Notes: generated by a model from the letters alone, not told the origin. Positions 1 through 8,092 are shown, counted from the first letter of the stretch. The stretch is DNA of 14,488 nucleotides from Dethiosulfovibrio sp. (GCA_028709985.1 JAQUTB010000010.1:1-14488); one strand, 5' to 3'. A program made the numbers and translations.

Positions 1-111
1 AAAATAATGTCGTTCCTCATTACGGCGAAGAATAACTCGATCAACATATTCGAGGCTATGTCTATGGCTCTCGATGGTCAGATTCTATTTCTGGATGGGG
101 CGACTGAATAG
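1..111 (+). CDS. 3' end of an unrecognised gene (partial)
   Basis: The frame beginning at base 1 is open for 36 codons and ends at a TAG at 109-111, giving a peptide that ends ALDGQILFLDGATE. The true start would lie upstream of the window. It converges on the S9 peptidase gene, whose stop codon is only 10 bp away. Downstream of the stop is a T-rich run (about 119-131) with no obvious hairpin. The peptide is too short to assign to a family. A chance open frame of this length is possible, so confidence is limited. Confidence 0.45.
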   Translation, partial: KIMSFLITAKNNSINIFEAMSMALDGQILFLDGATE

Positions 112-121
112 TTACAATTTT

Positions 122-2062
122 TTATTTTTTTAGGTGTTCATCGAACCAGCGGCAGATCTCCTCCAGCCTGGCGAGCCTCTCTTTGGGCTTGCCTCCCCTG
201 CTGAGCTCGTGGTTTTCCCCTTTGAAGACGCATATTTTGCTCTCCACCCCGTGTCGTTTAAGAGCTGTGAACATCTGTAATCCCTGGGAGAGCTCACATC
301 GATAGTCCTCGTCTGAGTGGATGAAAAGGGTCGGGGTACTGGCCTGGTCGGCGTACTTCAGTGGCGAGTGCCACCAGAGCTTCTCCACGTCGTCCCATAT
401 GTCCGCTCCCTGCTGATCCGGCACGAAATAGTAGCCTATGTCGGATATCCCAGCCTTTGAGATCCAGTTGGATATGCTCCTTTGAGATACGGCCGCCTTG
501 AATCGGTCGGTATGACCTATCACCCAGTTGGTCATATAACCACCGTAGGAGCCCCCTGTGATGCCCATTCGGGTACTATCGACGTAGGGCAGTTTCGAGA
601 CGGCGTCCGTGAAGGCCATTATATCGTCGTAGTCGATGGTGCCGTACTTTCCCCTTATGTCGTCGAAGTCGTTGCCCCTACCGTCGCTTCCTCTTGGGTT
701 ACAGAAGGCTACGACGTAGCCCTTAGCCGCCCATAGCTGCATCTCGTGGAAGAACACGTCTCCGAACGCGGTCTTGGGGCCTCCATGGACGTGGATTATG
801 GTCGGGTACGTCTTCCCCTCTATGAAGTCCACCGGTCTCATCACCCATCCGTCGATGTCCCAGGCGGGATCGGCGTGGCTTTCCAGGTATTCCGGTTGGG
901 ATAGTTCCCTGTCCCTTATCATCCAACTGTTGAAGTCCGTAAGGGATCTCTCTTTTCCGTCCTCTATCGTGTAGAGCTCCTGTAGCTCAAGCCCCTTCAA
1001 GCCTACAAGGGCTATCCTGCCCTGGTGGACGTGGTAGTCGTCGACGGAGGATAGGTCGTTCGTGATCAGTTTTATCTCGCCGTCAAGACCAACGCTGTGC
1101 AGATTGGACCTGGTCCTGTCGGTGGAGACGAACCATATACGGTGGTCGTCCACGAAGAAGGCCAGGTTCATGTCGGACGTCCCATACCTACAGTCGCATC
1201 CGATGGAGTTTCTCAGCCCGGCGTCCAGCCCTGGGGTTATCTCTCTCAATACGCCGTTCTCAAGCGAGAATAGGGAGGCGTTTTGGTTTATCCCGTGTTT
1301 GGACAGGTCCGACCCGGAGAGGACCACCTTGTCGTCAAGGTAGTCGGCGCAGCGACAGTCGAAACCGTCCCCAGAGATGAGGGGCTCCATCCTCTTGCTC
1401 CTGAGGTCCAGCTCCCAGAGCTCCGAGAAAATGGGCTTTACGTCGCTGTAATCCTTGCCGGTTATGAGCGCTTTTGTCCCGTCCGGCGACAGTCTGAACC
1501 GCTCTACGTCCAGGGTGTCAGGAGTTAGCTTTTCCGGATTTTCGCCGATTCTGTAGAGGTAAAGCCCTGTTCTGCTCTGGGCGGTGTAGCCTTTACCGTT
1601 GGAGCAGAATGGAACCTGGGAGAAGACCATGTAGTCGGCTCCCTCCAGAAGCTCCTCCTGTCTGGGGTCGGTCGCTGAAAGGAGATATTCGTCTCCCCCT
1701 AGATGGATTATGGACGATACGGATATGTCCAGTTTGCCTATGGACCTGGCCTCTCCGCCGGATAGAGGTATCGTAAACAGCTCAGAGCCTCCTTTGGGGG
1801 GATCGTTTCTGCCGCTGGAGAACGCGACCTCCGATCCGTCTGCCGTCCAGCAGAAGCATTTCTCCTTTCCTGATGAGGTCAGCTGATAGCTGTTCCCTTC
1901 GTTCAGGTTGTGGATCCAAAGGTTTGTGCTGTATCGGTTATTCTCCCTGTCCATCGTGGCCAGGGAAAAGCAAACATGCCCTCCTGTCTTGGATATTTTA
2001 GGGTTCCCCAGAAACTTGAACTTGAGCAAGTCCTCTTTTGTTATCTTGGCTCTGTCTGCCAT
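122..2062 (-). CDS. S9 family peptidase (prolyl oligopeptidase / acylaminoacyl-peptidase type)
   Basis: This 646-residue serine peptidase is probably cytoplasmic, since it has no signal peptide. Residues 1 to about 390 have the WD/beta-propeller character of the S9 N-terminal domain (repeats such as SPDGTKALI and TADGSEVAF). Residues 400-646 form the alpha/beta-hydrolase catalytic domain. The nucleophile is Ser505 in GGSYGGYMT, the acid is probably Asp586 in HSDEDYRC, and the base is His618 in GENHE. HVHGGP at 424-429 is the usual oxyanion-side motif. Length matches S9C enzymes. Family members cleave short oligopeptides or remove blocked N-terminal residues. Its position downstream of the peptide-binding protein gene suggests it digests imported peptides. 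The ATG at 2062 follows a GAGAGG ribosome site by about 10 nt. Only 84 bp and a hairpin terminator separate it from dppA, so it may be fed by readthrough or have its own weak promoter. Confidence 0.93.
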   Translation of the reverse strand: MADRAKITKEDLLKFKFLGNPKISKTGGHVCFSLATMDRENNRYSTNLWIHNLNEGNSYQLTSSGKEKCFCWTADGSEVAFSSGRNDPPKGGSELFTIPLSGGEARSIGKLDISVSSIIHLGGDEYLLSATDPRQEELLEGADYMVFSQVPFCSNGKGYTAQSRTGLYLYRIGENPEKLTPDTLDVERFRLSPDGTKALITGKDYSDVKPIFSELWELDLRSKRMEPLISGDGFDCRCADYLDDKVVLSGSDLSKHGINQNASLFSLENGVLREITPGLDAGLRNSIGCDCRYGTSDMNLAFFVDDHRIWFVSTDRTRSNLHSVGLDGEIKLITNDLSSVDDYHVHQGRIALVGLKGLELQELYTIEDGKERSLTDFNSWMIRDRELSQPEYLESHADPAWDIDGWVMRPVDFIEGKTYPTIIHVHGGPKTAFGDVFFHEMQLWAAKGYVVAFCNPRGSDGRGNDFDDIRGKYGTIDYDDIMAFTDAVSKLPYVDSTRMGITGGSYGGYMTNWVIGHTDRFKAAVSQRSISNWISKAGISDIGYYFVPDQQGADIWDDVEKLWWHSPLKYADQASTPTLFIHSDEDYRCELSQGLQMFTALKRHGVESKICVFKGENHELSRGGKPKERLARLEEICRWFDEHLKK

Positions 2063-2106
2063 GTTCTATCATCCTCTCTGTCTCAGCTTGTCTCGATCCA
2101 TACAGA

Positions 2107-2134
2107 AAGGGAGGCCGCCTCTGCGGCCTCCCTT
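2107..2134 (-). terminator. Intrinsic terminator after dppA
   Basis: A perfect 12-bp inverted repeat (arms 2107-2118 and 2123-2134, core GGGAGGCCGC) has a 4-nt loop and lies just past the dppA stop codon. On the minus strand it is followed by a short T-rich run (TTTCTGT). It lies between dppA and the downstream S9 peptidase gene. It may lower, rather than abolish, transcription of the peptidase relative to the abundant binding protein. Confidence 0.8.
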
Positions 2135-2146
2135 AGGTCGGGCGGT

Positions 2147-3772
2147 TTACTTCTTGTCTATCCAGACCCTGCTCAGGTCCGTCATGTAATCTCCCAGGAA
2201 CGCTAGGTCCAGGTTTTGGACGGATGGCTGGGCCACAAGGCTGTTGGTCTGATAGAAGAGGAACATCCAGACAGCATCGTCGACGATCTGCTGTTCCGCC
2301 TTCTTGTAGAGCTCCCACCTCTTGGATGGGTCGGTCTCCCTGCGGGCTTCCTTTAGCCAGGTGTCCACGTCGTCGTTCTTGTAGCGGCAGTAGTTCCCCT
2401 TGGGCCCGAAGTTATCGGAGCAGAAGAGGGTGTAGAGGAAGTTGTCCGGGTCGGAGTAATCCCCTGCCCAACCTGCCCTGAAGAAGTTGAAGTCCCCTCT
2501 GCGAACGGCGTCGTAGTGGGCTCCGACCTCGGAGGAGGACAGGTTTATCTTTATGCCTAGGTCTCCCATCTGGGACTGCATGGCCTCGGCGATGGACCTG
2601 TGTCTTGGGTTATTGTTGAAGGTCAGTGTCAGCTCAAGGCCGTCTGGGTATCCCGCTTCCTTGAGGAGCTCCTTGGCCTTCTCTGGGTCGTAATTGTAAC
2701 TCTTAAGGTCAGGGTTGTATCCTGGCATCCCAGGAGGAAGTACTCCCTTGGCCGGTTGGTATCTGCCGTTAAGCACCAGTTCGTTGATGGCCTCCCTGTT
2801 TACGGCGTAGTTGAGGGCCTGGCGTAGCTTCAGGTTGTCCTTGAAGGGCTCGCCCATCTGGCTCATGCCGTAGTAATAGGTGTTGAGGCCTGGAAGCTCC
2901 TGGAAAGAGGGTCCGTATCCCTCTTTAAGCTCCTGGTAGTATTCGTCCGGTATGTCGGGAAGAACCTCTATGTTGCCCTTCTTGAACTCCAGATAGGCTA
3001 CCCCGTTGTCCGGCAACACCACCAGGTCAACCCCGTCAAGATAGGGTAGCTGTGTGCCTTCCTCGTCCTTGCCCCAGTATGTGGGGTTCTTTCTGAAGGA
3101 AGCTATGCTGTCGTGCTTCCAGTCCGCGAGGAAGAAAGGGCCGGTCCCCACTGGGCGGAAGGTGAAGTTCTTGCCGCTCTTCTCCGCGTCCTCATGAGGG
3201 ACCACGCCGAATGCCGGGTAGGTCAGGACCGCCAGGAACGGCGCAAACGGCTCCTCCAAGGTGAACTGGATAGTGTGATCGTCGATAACCTTGATCCCAG
3301 ACCACTCGGTCGCCTTCTCGTCGTAGAGGTCCTGATATCCCTTTATCTTGCTGGCGAAGAACACCCTGGCGGACTTCATCTTGACGAGACGCTCAAAGCT
3401 GTACTTAACGTCCTGTGCCGTCATCTCCCTGCCGCCGTTTTCGGTAGGCTCCCCTATTACCTCGCCCTGGAACTTGACCCCCTTACGAAGGTGAAAGGTC
3501 CATACTGTGGAGTCGTCGTTGACGTCCCAGCTCTCGGCCAGACAGGGCAGTATCTCCTTGCCGGACGCGCTGGTGTTCACCAGCGTTTCAAGATACAGGT
3601 TGGTGCCTCTTGTCGCTGTGGTGATGTTGGACGTCACAGGGTCCAATGCCGGTGGATCGTTTATGATCCTCCAACGAAGGATCCCTCCGCTGATTGGAGA
3701 CGCCATCGCTCCAGCCGCCAGCGTCACCGCTGCCATAGAGGCAAGGGCGATCGTGATTAGCCGTTTTTTCAT
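2147..3772 (-). CDS. dppA: Periplasmic peptide-binding protein of an ABC importer (SBP_bac_5 family, DppA-like)
   Basis: This is the extracytoplasmic solute receptor that delivers di- or oligopeptides to the DppBCDF transporter encoded divergently. The chosen ATG at 3772 gives 541 residues and sits 6 nt after a GGAGGG ribosome site. An in-frame upstream start at 3865 would add 31 residues with no ribosome site and would bury the signal peptide. Residues 1-24 are a classical Sec signal (MKKR, hydrophobic core, AMA cleavage site). There is no lipobox cysteine, so the protein is soluble and periplasmic. Family hallmarks follow: LRWRIINDPPALDP near the mature N-terminus, DVKYSFERLV, PFAPFLAVL, GTGPFFL, LRQALNYAVNREAI, and Y-N-P-E-K-A-K-E-LL-A-G in the C-terminal lobe. 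Length fits the family. The exact ligand (dipeptide, oligopeptide, even nickel) cannot be read from sequence. The neighbouring peptidase favours peptides. Confidence 0.92.
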   Translation of the reverse strand: MKKRLITIALASMAAVTLAAGAMASPISGGILRWRIINDPPALDPVTSNITTATRGTNLYLETLVNTSASGKEILPCLAESWDVNDDSTVWTFHLRKGVKFQGEVIGEPTENGGREMTAQDVKYSFERLVKMKSARVFFASKIKGYQDLYDEKATEWSGIKVIDDHTIQFTLEEPFAPFLAVLTYPAFGVVPHEDAEKSGKNFTFRPVGTGPFFLADWKHDSIASFRKNPTYWGKDEEGTQLPYLDGVDLVVLPDNGVAYLEFKKGNIEVLPDIPDEYYQELKEGYGPSFQELPGLNTYYYGMSQMGEPFKDNLKLRQALNYAVNREAINELVLNGRYQPAKGVLPPGMPGYNPDLKSYNYDPEKAKELLKEAGYPDGLELTLTFNNNPRHRSIAEAMQSQMGDLGIKINLSSSEVGAHYDAVRRGDFNFFRAGWAGDYSDPDNFLYTLFCSDNFGPKGNYCRYKNDDVDTWLKEARRETDPSKRWELYKKAEQQIVDDAVWMFLFYQTNSLVAQPSVQNLDLAFLGDYMTDLSRVWIDKK

Positions 3773-3892
3773 TCTTGTCCCTCCGTTCATTTTTGTATTC
3801 CCGGTGTTTTCCGCATTTCCTGGAGTAGCTTTTAACCGTATAATTAGGAAAGGTAGAATCCACAAAGGAATCCGTTTTGAGTATCCATTATG

Positions 3893-3921
3893 AGTATACT
3901 GTCAGTTGCCTATCTGAGCAA
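3893..3921 (-). promoter_or_regulatory. Candidate dppA promoter
   Basis: Read on the minus strand, TTGCTC (3921-3916) and TATACT (3898-3893) are 17 bp apart. The -10 box matches consensus at 5 of 6 positions and the -35 box at 3 of 6. The -35 box lies inside the palindrome at 3906-3928, so a repressor there could block it. A weaker alternative is TTGTGG/TATACG at 3865-3837, also spaced by 17 bp. Confidence 0.4.
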
Positions 3922-3928
3922 TAGGCAA
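3906..3928. promoter_or_regulatory. Palindromic operator candidate
   Basis: TTGCCTAT and ATAGGCAA form perfect 8-bp arms around a 7-bp spacer (3914-3920). The element is placed between the two divergent transcription units and overlaps the candidate dppA -35 box. A dimeric helix-turn-helix repressor would fit this geometry. No regulator gene is in the window, so its identity is open. Confidence 0.5.
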
Positions 3929-3965
3929 GGTGATAAAAATAGATGCTTATCGGTCAAAATAGATG

Positions 3966-3971
3966 TATAAT
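3966..3971 (+). promoter_or_regulatory. Candidate -10 box for dppBCDF
   Basis: There is a perfect TATAAT, preceded by two AAAATAGATG direct repeats 20 bp apart (3936-3945 and 3956-3965). No good -35 hexamer is visible at 16-18 bp, so this promoter may need an activator, possibly bound at the repeats. Confidence 0.35.
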
Positions 3972-4146
3972 GAACTCGTGGTTCCCTTCCACAGGCTGAA
4001 GCGATATTGTTATGAGACACTAACTTGATCGTCCTTGTCTTTTTGTGTCTAAAAATAGCAGTTTTTATTTTTAGTTTTTTCTGTTTTATCCGGTGCGAAG
4101 GGGATTTTGTAACTTTTGTTCAAATCTTGTTTCGGAGGTGAGGGGA

Positions 4147-4188
4147 TTGCATGGTTACTGGATATGGCAGGTGATCGGGGATCTCTGA
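4147..4188 (+). CDS. Possible 13-residue leader peptide upstream of dppB
   Basis: A TTG codon 8 nt after a strong GGAGG ribosome site (4134-4138) opens a short frame encoding MHGYWIWQVIGDL and ends at TGA 4186-4188. An overlapping alternative is ATG at 4151, encoding MVTGYGR. The ribosome site is as good as those of the dpp genes yet precedes no long frame, which is the main reason to record it. The aromatic YWIW run resembles attenuation leader peptides, but this is speculation. Confidence 0.25.
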   Translation: MHGYWIWQVIGDL

Positions 4189-4259
4189 CGGGATAAGCTC
4201 TTAGACCAAAAAAGAACAAAAACTTGTTTTTCTTTTTATCTCAGATTGGAGGTGGCCCG

Positions 4260-5186
4260 ATGTTCACTTATATTATGAGACGAATTCTATACACGATCCC
4301 CGTAGTTTGGGGAGTTGTGACCGCGGTCTTTATCCTGGTCAACGTGGTGCCAGGAGATCCTGCTATGATTCTCATGGGTCAAAGAGGTGATCCTGAGACA
4401 CTTGCCAAGATCAGACACGATCTTGGAATAGATCTTCCCCTGCATAAACAGTACATCAACTTTATGTCCCAGCTTATAAGAGGCGACCTTGGCACGTCCT
4501 ACAGGACGAACGAAAAGGTCTCCACCGCCATTATGGGAAGGCTTGGAGCTACGGCGAGGCTTGCCCTATGGGCCCTTATACTCGGTACGGTGATAGGGGT
4601 TGCCGCAGGTATAGTCTCAGCTGTGAAGCAGTACTCTGTTTTTGACTATTCGGCGATGATAATAGCGATAGCAGGGGTCAGTGCCCCTGTCTTCTGGGTG
4701 GGGCTTTTGCTTTTGCTCATCTTCGCCTACGGATTGGGGTGGCTCCCTGGGGCCGGCTACGGTGACGGTTCATGGAAATACCTTATATTGCCGGTTATTA
4801 CTTTGGGAGTAAGGCCGGGCGCTTTGACTGCTAGGTTAACCCGTTCCTGCATGCTAGAGGTCCTGAACCAGGACTACATCAGGACAGCCAAGGCCAAGGG
4901 CTTGGCAGGTAACGTTGTCGTCATGAAACACGCCCTCAAGAACGCCATGATACCTGTGGTGACTATAGTGGGAACCCAGATAGCCTCTCTCCTGTCCGGT
5001 GCGGTTTTGACCGAGACGATCTTTGCCTGGCCCGGAGTCGGAAGGCTATCGGTCGAGGCTCTCATAGCCAGGGATTTCCCCATGATCAGGGGAACGGTTA
5101 TATTCATGGCCCTCATCTTCCTTGTCGCAAACCTGATAGTCGACATATCCTACGGTCTCTTCGACCCGAGAATCCGCTACGATTAG
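4260..5186 (+). CDS. dppB: Peptide ABC transporter permease DppB
   Basis: This integral membrane subunit forms half of the peptide translocation pore with DppC. ATG 4260 lies 4 nt after GGAGGTGG and gives 308 residues, the usual DppB length. A TTG at 4224 in the same frame lacks a ribosome site. The N-terminal MRRILYTIPVVWGVV with VVPGDPA is the typical OppB/DppB start. Several membrane helices follow. The EAA-type loop that docks on the ATPases is DYIRTAKAKGL at about residues 205-215, followed by the family block ending TETIFAWPGVGRL. It is first in the dppBCDF operon. Its stop codon overlaps the ribosome site of dppC (TAGGAGG), which suggests coupled translation. Confidence 0.95.
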   Translation: MFTYIMRRILYTIPVVWGVVTAVFILVNVVPGDPAMILMGQRGDPETLAKIRHDLGIDLPLHKQYINFMSQLIRGDLGTSYRTNEKVSTAIMGRLGATARLALWALILGTVIGVAAGIVSAVKQYSVFDYSAMIIAIAGVSAPVFWVGLLLLLIFAYGLGWLPGAGYGDGSWKYLILPVITLGVRPGALTARLTRSCMLEVLNQDYIRTAKAKGLAGNVVVMKHALKNAMIPVVTIVGTQIASLLSGAVLTETIFAWPGVGRLSVEALIARDFPMIRGTVIFMALIFLVANLIVDISYGLFDPRIRYD

Positions 5187-5196
5187 GAGGACCGAC

Positions 5197-6105
5197 ATGA
5201 ATACTAACGATAAAACCACCGAAGTCGCAAAGGAGCGCAAGCACGGGAGCCTGTGGTACGAGGCCTGGGTCAGGTTCAGGCGTAACAAGCTCGCTATGTT
5301 GGGACTGATAATGGTCGTGGCTCTCCTGATCGTCGCTATCTTTGCTCCTCAGCTGGCGCCTTACGACCCTTTCAAACAGCTTATATGGACAGAGGGCAAG
5401 GCCGCCAAGCTCGCCGCCCCATCTGAGATACACCTTATGGGGACGGACCTTTACGGCAGGGATATCCTGAGCCGTGTCATGTTTGGGGCCAGGATATCCC
5501 TCCAAATCGGCATATTTGCCACCATAGTGTCCCTGATGATAGGGATACCCCTTGGCGCTATGGCTGGGTATTTCGGAGGATGGGTGGACGATCTCATCTC
5601 GTGGCTGATAAACGTTATCTTTGCCTTCCCCTTCTTCCTTTTCGTCCTCGCGATAATAGCTGTGTTCAACAACCCCAGCATGATGGTGGTGTTCGTGGCT
5701 ATCGGCCTGGTCACGTGGGTTCCGGTTGCGAGGATCACCAGGGCACAGTTTATATCCCTCAGGGAGAGGGAGTATGTCGAGGCGGCTAAGGCCCTCGGTA
5801 TACCCACCAGTAGGATAATATTCGCCCATATCCTTCCCAACGCCGTGGCTCCCGTTATAGTTCAGGCCACCCTTGGGCTCGGAAGCATCATCATGGTCGA
5901 GGCTGGACTGGCCTTTCTCGGCTTCGGCGCTCAGCCTCCCACGCCCAGTTGGGGTCTCATGATCTCCGTCGGCCAGAAATATCTCGCCACAGGACAGTGG
6001 TGGTGGGCTATCTTCCCCGGTATGGCCATTATGTACACCGTTTTGGCCTTTAACTTCGTCGGAGATGGACTCAGAGACGCTCTCGACGTCAGGCTGAAGA
6101 GGTAG
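5197..6105 (+). CDS. dppC: Peptide ABC transporter permease DppC
   Basis: This is the second pore subunit, 302 residues long. The OppC N-terminal domain is seen at about residues 19-58 (LWYEAWVRFRRNKLAMLG, then a membrane helix and APYDP). It is followed by the diagnostic LMGTDLYGRD (80-89). The binding-protein-dependent transport domain carries the EAA loop EYVEAAKALG (192-201) and the block EAGLAFLGFGAQPP. The start ATG is 6 nt after GGAGG, which overlaps the dppB stop codon. Only 12 bp separate its stop from dppD, again with the ribosome site merged with the stop codon. Confidence 0.95.
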   Translation: MNTNDKTTEVAKERKHGSLWYEAWVRFRRNKLAMLGLIMVVALLIVAIFAPQLAPYDPFKQLIWTEGKAAKLAAPSEIHLMGTDLYGRDILSRVMFGARISLQIGIFATIVSLMIGIPLGAMAGYFGGWVDDLISWLINVIFAFPFFLFVLAIIAVFNNPSMMVVFVAIGLVTWVPVARITRAQFISLREREYVEAAKALGIPTSRIIFAHILPNAVAPVIVQATLGLGSIIMVEAGLAFLGFGAQPPTPSWGLMISVGQKYLATGQWWWAIFPGMAIMYTVLAFNFVGDGLRDALDVRLKR

Positions 6106-6117
6106 GAGGGACGTACT

Positions 6118-7110
6118 ATGGCATTGCTGGAAGTTAAAAACCTGAAGACCTATTTCGACACCGACGCTGGTACAGTCAAGGCCGTTGACGGCGTGTCCTT
6201 TTCCATAGAGCCGGGGAAGACCCTCGGTATAGTCGGAGAGTCCGGCTGTGGCAAGTCGGTCACGTCGCTGTCCATCATGCGGCTTCTCCCCGCTCCAGTA
6301 GGCAGGGTCGCTGGAGGGGAGATAACCATGAACGGCAAGAACCTCCTGGACCTTTCCGAGCCGGAGATGAGGAAGATCAGGGGAAACGATATATCCATGA
6401 TCTTTCAGGAGCCCATGACGAGCCTCAACCCGGTCTACACAATCGGAGAGCAGATTATGGAGCCTCTCAGGCTCCATCAGAGGATGAACGACCATCAGGC
6501 CAAGGAGAGGGCGATAGAGATGCTCGAGTTGGTCGGCATTCCCTCCCCCAAACAGAGGGTGGCCGACTATCCCCACCAGCTTTCCGGTGGAATGAGGCAG
6601 AGAGCTATGATAGCCATGGCTCTAGCCTGCAATCCGGCACTTTTGATAGCGGATGAGCCTACCACCGCTCTGGACGTCACGGTCCAGGCCCAGATATTGG
6701 ACCTCATGAACGACCTCAGAGAGAAGCTGAACTCCGCTATTATGTTCATAACCCACGATCTAGGTGTCATCGCCCAGATGGCTCAGAGGGTGGTGGTCAT
6801 GTACGCCGGTAAGGTCGTGGAGGAGGCGGACGTCGAGCCTCTCTATGGATCTCCCAAACATCCCTACACCCAGGGGCTTCTTCGGTCCATACCCAGGATG
6901 GACTGCGACAGAGAGAGGCTGGAGGTTATACCTGGTGTCGTGCCCAGCCCCCTGAATTTCCCCGGAGGGTGCAAGTTCCACAACCGTTGCGATCGCTGTA
7001 TGGATCGATGCGTGGTGGAGGAATCCCCCCTCTATCTCCTTAAGGGGAACCGAAAGGTCCGTTGTTGGCTCTACGAGGACAGTCCAGAGAGAGAGGGGGC
7101 AGAGGAATGA
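6118..7110 (+). CDS. dppD: Peptide ABC transporter ATPase DppD
   Basis: This cytoplasmic ATPase subunit of 330 residues powers peptide import. It has Walker A GESGCGKS (40-47), a Q-loop MIFQEP (Gln97), ABC signature LSGGMRQR (155-162), Walker B LLIADEP (Asp179, Glu180) and an H-loop His213. The C-terminal oligopeptide-transporter extension contains [14 protein letters not shown] and cysteines at 285, 291, 294, 298 and 316. This cysteine pattern matches the extension that binds a [4Fe-4S] cluster in mycobacterial DppD; a cluster here is inference. Its final codons overlap the dppF start in ATGA. Confidence 0.95.
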   Translation: MALLEVKNLKTYFDTDAGTVKAVDGVSFSIEPGKTLGIVGESGCGKSVTSLSIMRLLPAPVGRVAGGEITMNGKNLLDLSEPEMRKIRGNDISMIFQEPMTSLNPVYTIGEQIMEPLRLHQRMNDHQAKERAIEMLELVGIPSPKQRVADYPHQLSGGMRQRAMIAMALACNPALLIADEPTTALDVTVQAQILDLMNDLREKLNSAIMFITHDLGVIAQMAQRVVVMYAGKVVEEADVEPLYGSPKHPYTQGLLRSIPRMDCDRERLEVIPGVVPSPLNFPGGCKFHNRCDRCMDRCVVEESPLYLLKGNRKVRCWLYEDSPEREGAEE

Positions 7111-8092
7111 GCTTTTCAGGCAAAGATGAGTTCCTCCGTGTGGAGGGGTTGAAAAAATACTTCCCCATAAGGAAGGGCCTCTTGAAGAAGGTCGTCAACC
7201 ACGTTAAGGCCGTTGACGGTGTATCCTTCACCATCAGAGAAGGGGAACCCTCGGGGTCGTGGGAGAGTCCGGCTGTGGCAAGTCCACCACCGGCAGAACC
7301 CTGATGCACCTGCTGGAGCCCACAGAGGGATCGGTCTACTTCCAGGGCAAAGAGATCGGACAGATGTTGAAGGAAGACCCGGGCAAGGTCAGACAGAACA
7401 TCCAGATAATATTCCAGGATCCCTACGGAAGCCTTAACCCCCGTATGACGGTCAAGGAGATAGTCGGAGAGGCGGTAAAGCTCTACGGCATAGCCAAGGG
7501 AGCGAAGGAGCTCGATCAATACGTCACCGACGTCATAGTCAAGGCTGGGCTCAGGCCGGAGCACCGTTTCCGCCATCCTCACGAGTTTTCCGGTGGTCAG
7601 AGACAGCGTATAGGCATAGCCAGGGCCCTCGCCCTCAACCCTAAGTTTATCGTCTGTGACGAGCCTGTCTCGGCGCTGGACGTCTCCATCCAGAGCCAGG
7701 TGCTCAACGAGCTGAGGGATCTTCAGCAGGACCTTGGACTGACCTATCTGTTCATAACCCACGACCTGTCGGTGGTCAAGCACATCTCTGACAGGATAGC
7801 CATAATGTATTTGGGCAAAATCGTGGAGATAACCTCCAAGGCGTCCATGTTCTCCAATCCCCTTCATCCCTACACCAAGGCCCTCATGTCGGCGATCCCT
7901 CTTCCAGATCCGACGATAAAGGTCCACAGAGTGGAGCTCAAGGGAGATATCCCTTCCCCTATCGATCCGCCCACGGGATGTCGCTTCCACACACGCTGCC
8001 CCTACGCCACCGATCGTTGCAGCGTGGAGGAGCCGCTCCTCAAGGAGGTCGAGTCCGACCACCAAGTAGCCTGCTTCCTCCTCGATGACTGA
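7107..8092 (+). pseudogene. dppF: Peptide ABC transporter ATPase DppF, interrupted by a one-base frameshift
   Basis: The gene starts at ATG 7107, overlapping the dppD stop. It reads as a normal DppF N-terminus through VDGVSFTIREGE, then goes out of frame at about 7247/7248. One missing base (expected GAA-ACC-CTC, seen GAA-CCC-TC) would restore [14 protein letters not shown] and a 328-residue protein of normal length. The rest, from 7250 to 8092, is intact: Walker A, Q-loop IIFQDPYGSLNP, signature FSGGQRQR, Walker B FIVCDEP, H-loop ITHDLS, and the C-terminal extension with four conserved cysteines (GC, RC, RC, AC). A GTG at 7259 could start a 277-residue fragment, but that would lack the first beta-strands and the A-loop aromatic residue. 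Either this is a sequencing or assembly error next to a GGGG/AA/CCC run, or the strain has a broken or shifted dppF. Everything else looks under selection, so an error or a very recent mutation is likelier. Confidence 0.9.

Larger units (their letters stand above)
3773..4259. promoter_or_regulatory. Divergent dppA / dppBCDF control region
   Basis: This 487-bp AT-rich stretch carries no convincing long gene. It holds a candidate dppA promoter, the palindrome at 3906-3928, two AAAATAGATG direct repeats, and a TATAAT box for the plus strand. It also holds an AT-rich hairpin with a T-run (4049-4080), a possible leader peptide (4147-4188), and an imperfect A/T inverted repeat (4208-4237) just before the dppB ribosome site. 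The long leader (about 280 nt if TATAAT at 3966 is used) leaves room for post-initiation control of dppBCDF. Confidence 0.7.

Noticed and set aside
3113..3760. 215-residue plus-strand open frame inside dppA
   Set aside because: It lies opposite a well-supported binding-protein gene and shows no recognisable domain.
3773..3865. Longer dppA start at 3865
   Set aside because: It would put 31 residues before a textbook signal peptide and has no ribosome site, while ATG 3772 has GGAGGG at proper distance.
5113..6576. 487-residue open frame on the minus strand opposite dppC/dppD
   Set aside because: It is antisense to two clear ABC transporter genes. Its product is low-complexity (His, Gly, Tyr, Asp-rich) with no domain, as expected for a shadow of biased codon use.
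7240..7262. Programmed -1 frameshifting in dppF
   Set aside because: A -1 slip after GAA would restore the frame exactly, but the site is not an X-XXY-YYZ slippery heptamer and DppF is not known to be recoded. An assembly error or mutation is simpler.
7040..8065. 341-residue open frame on the minus strand opposite dppF
   Set aside because: It is an antisense shadow of dppF; no domain and no ribosome site.
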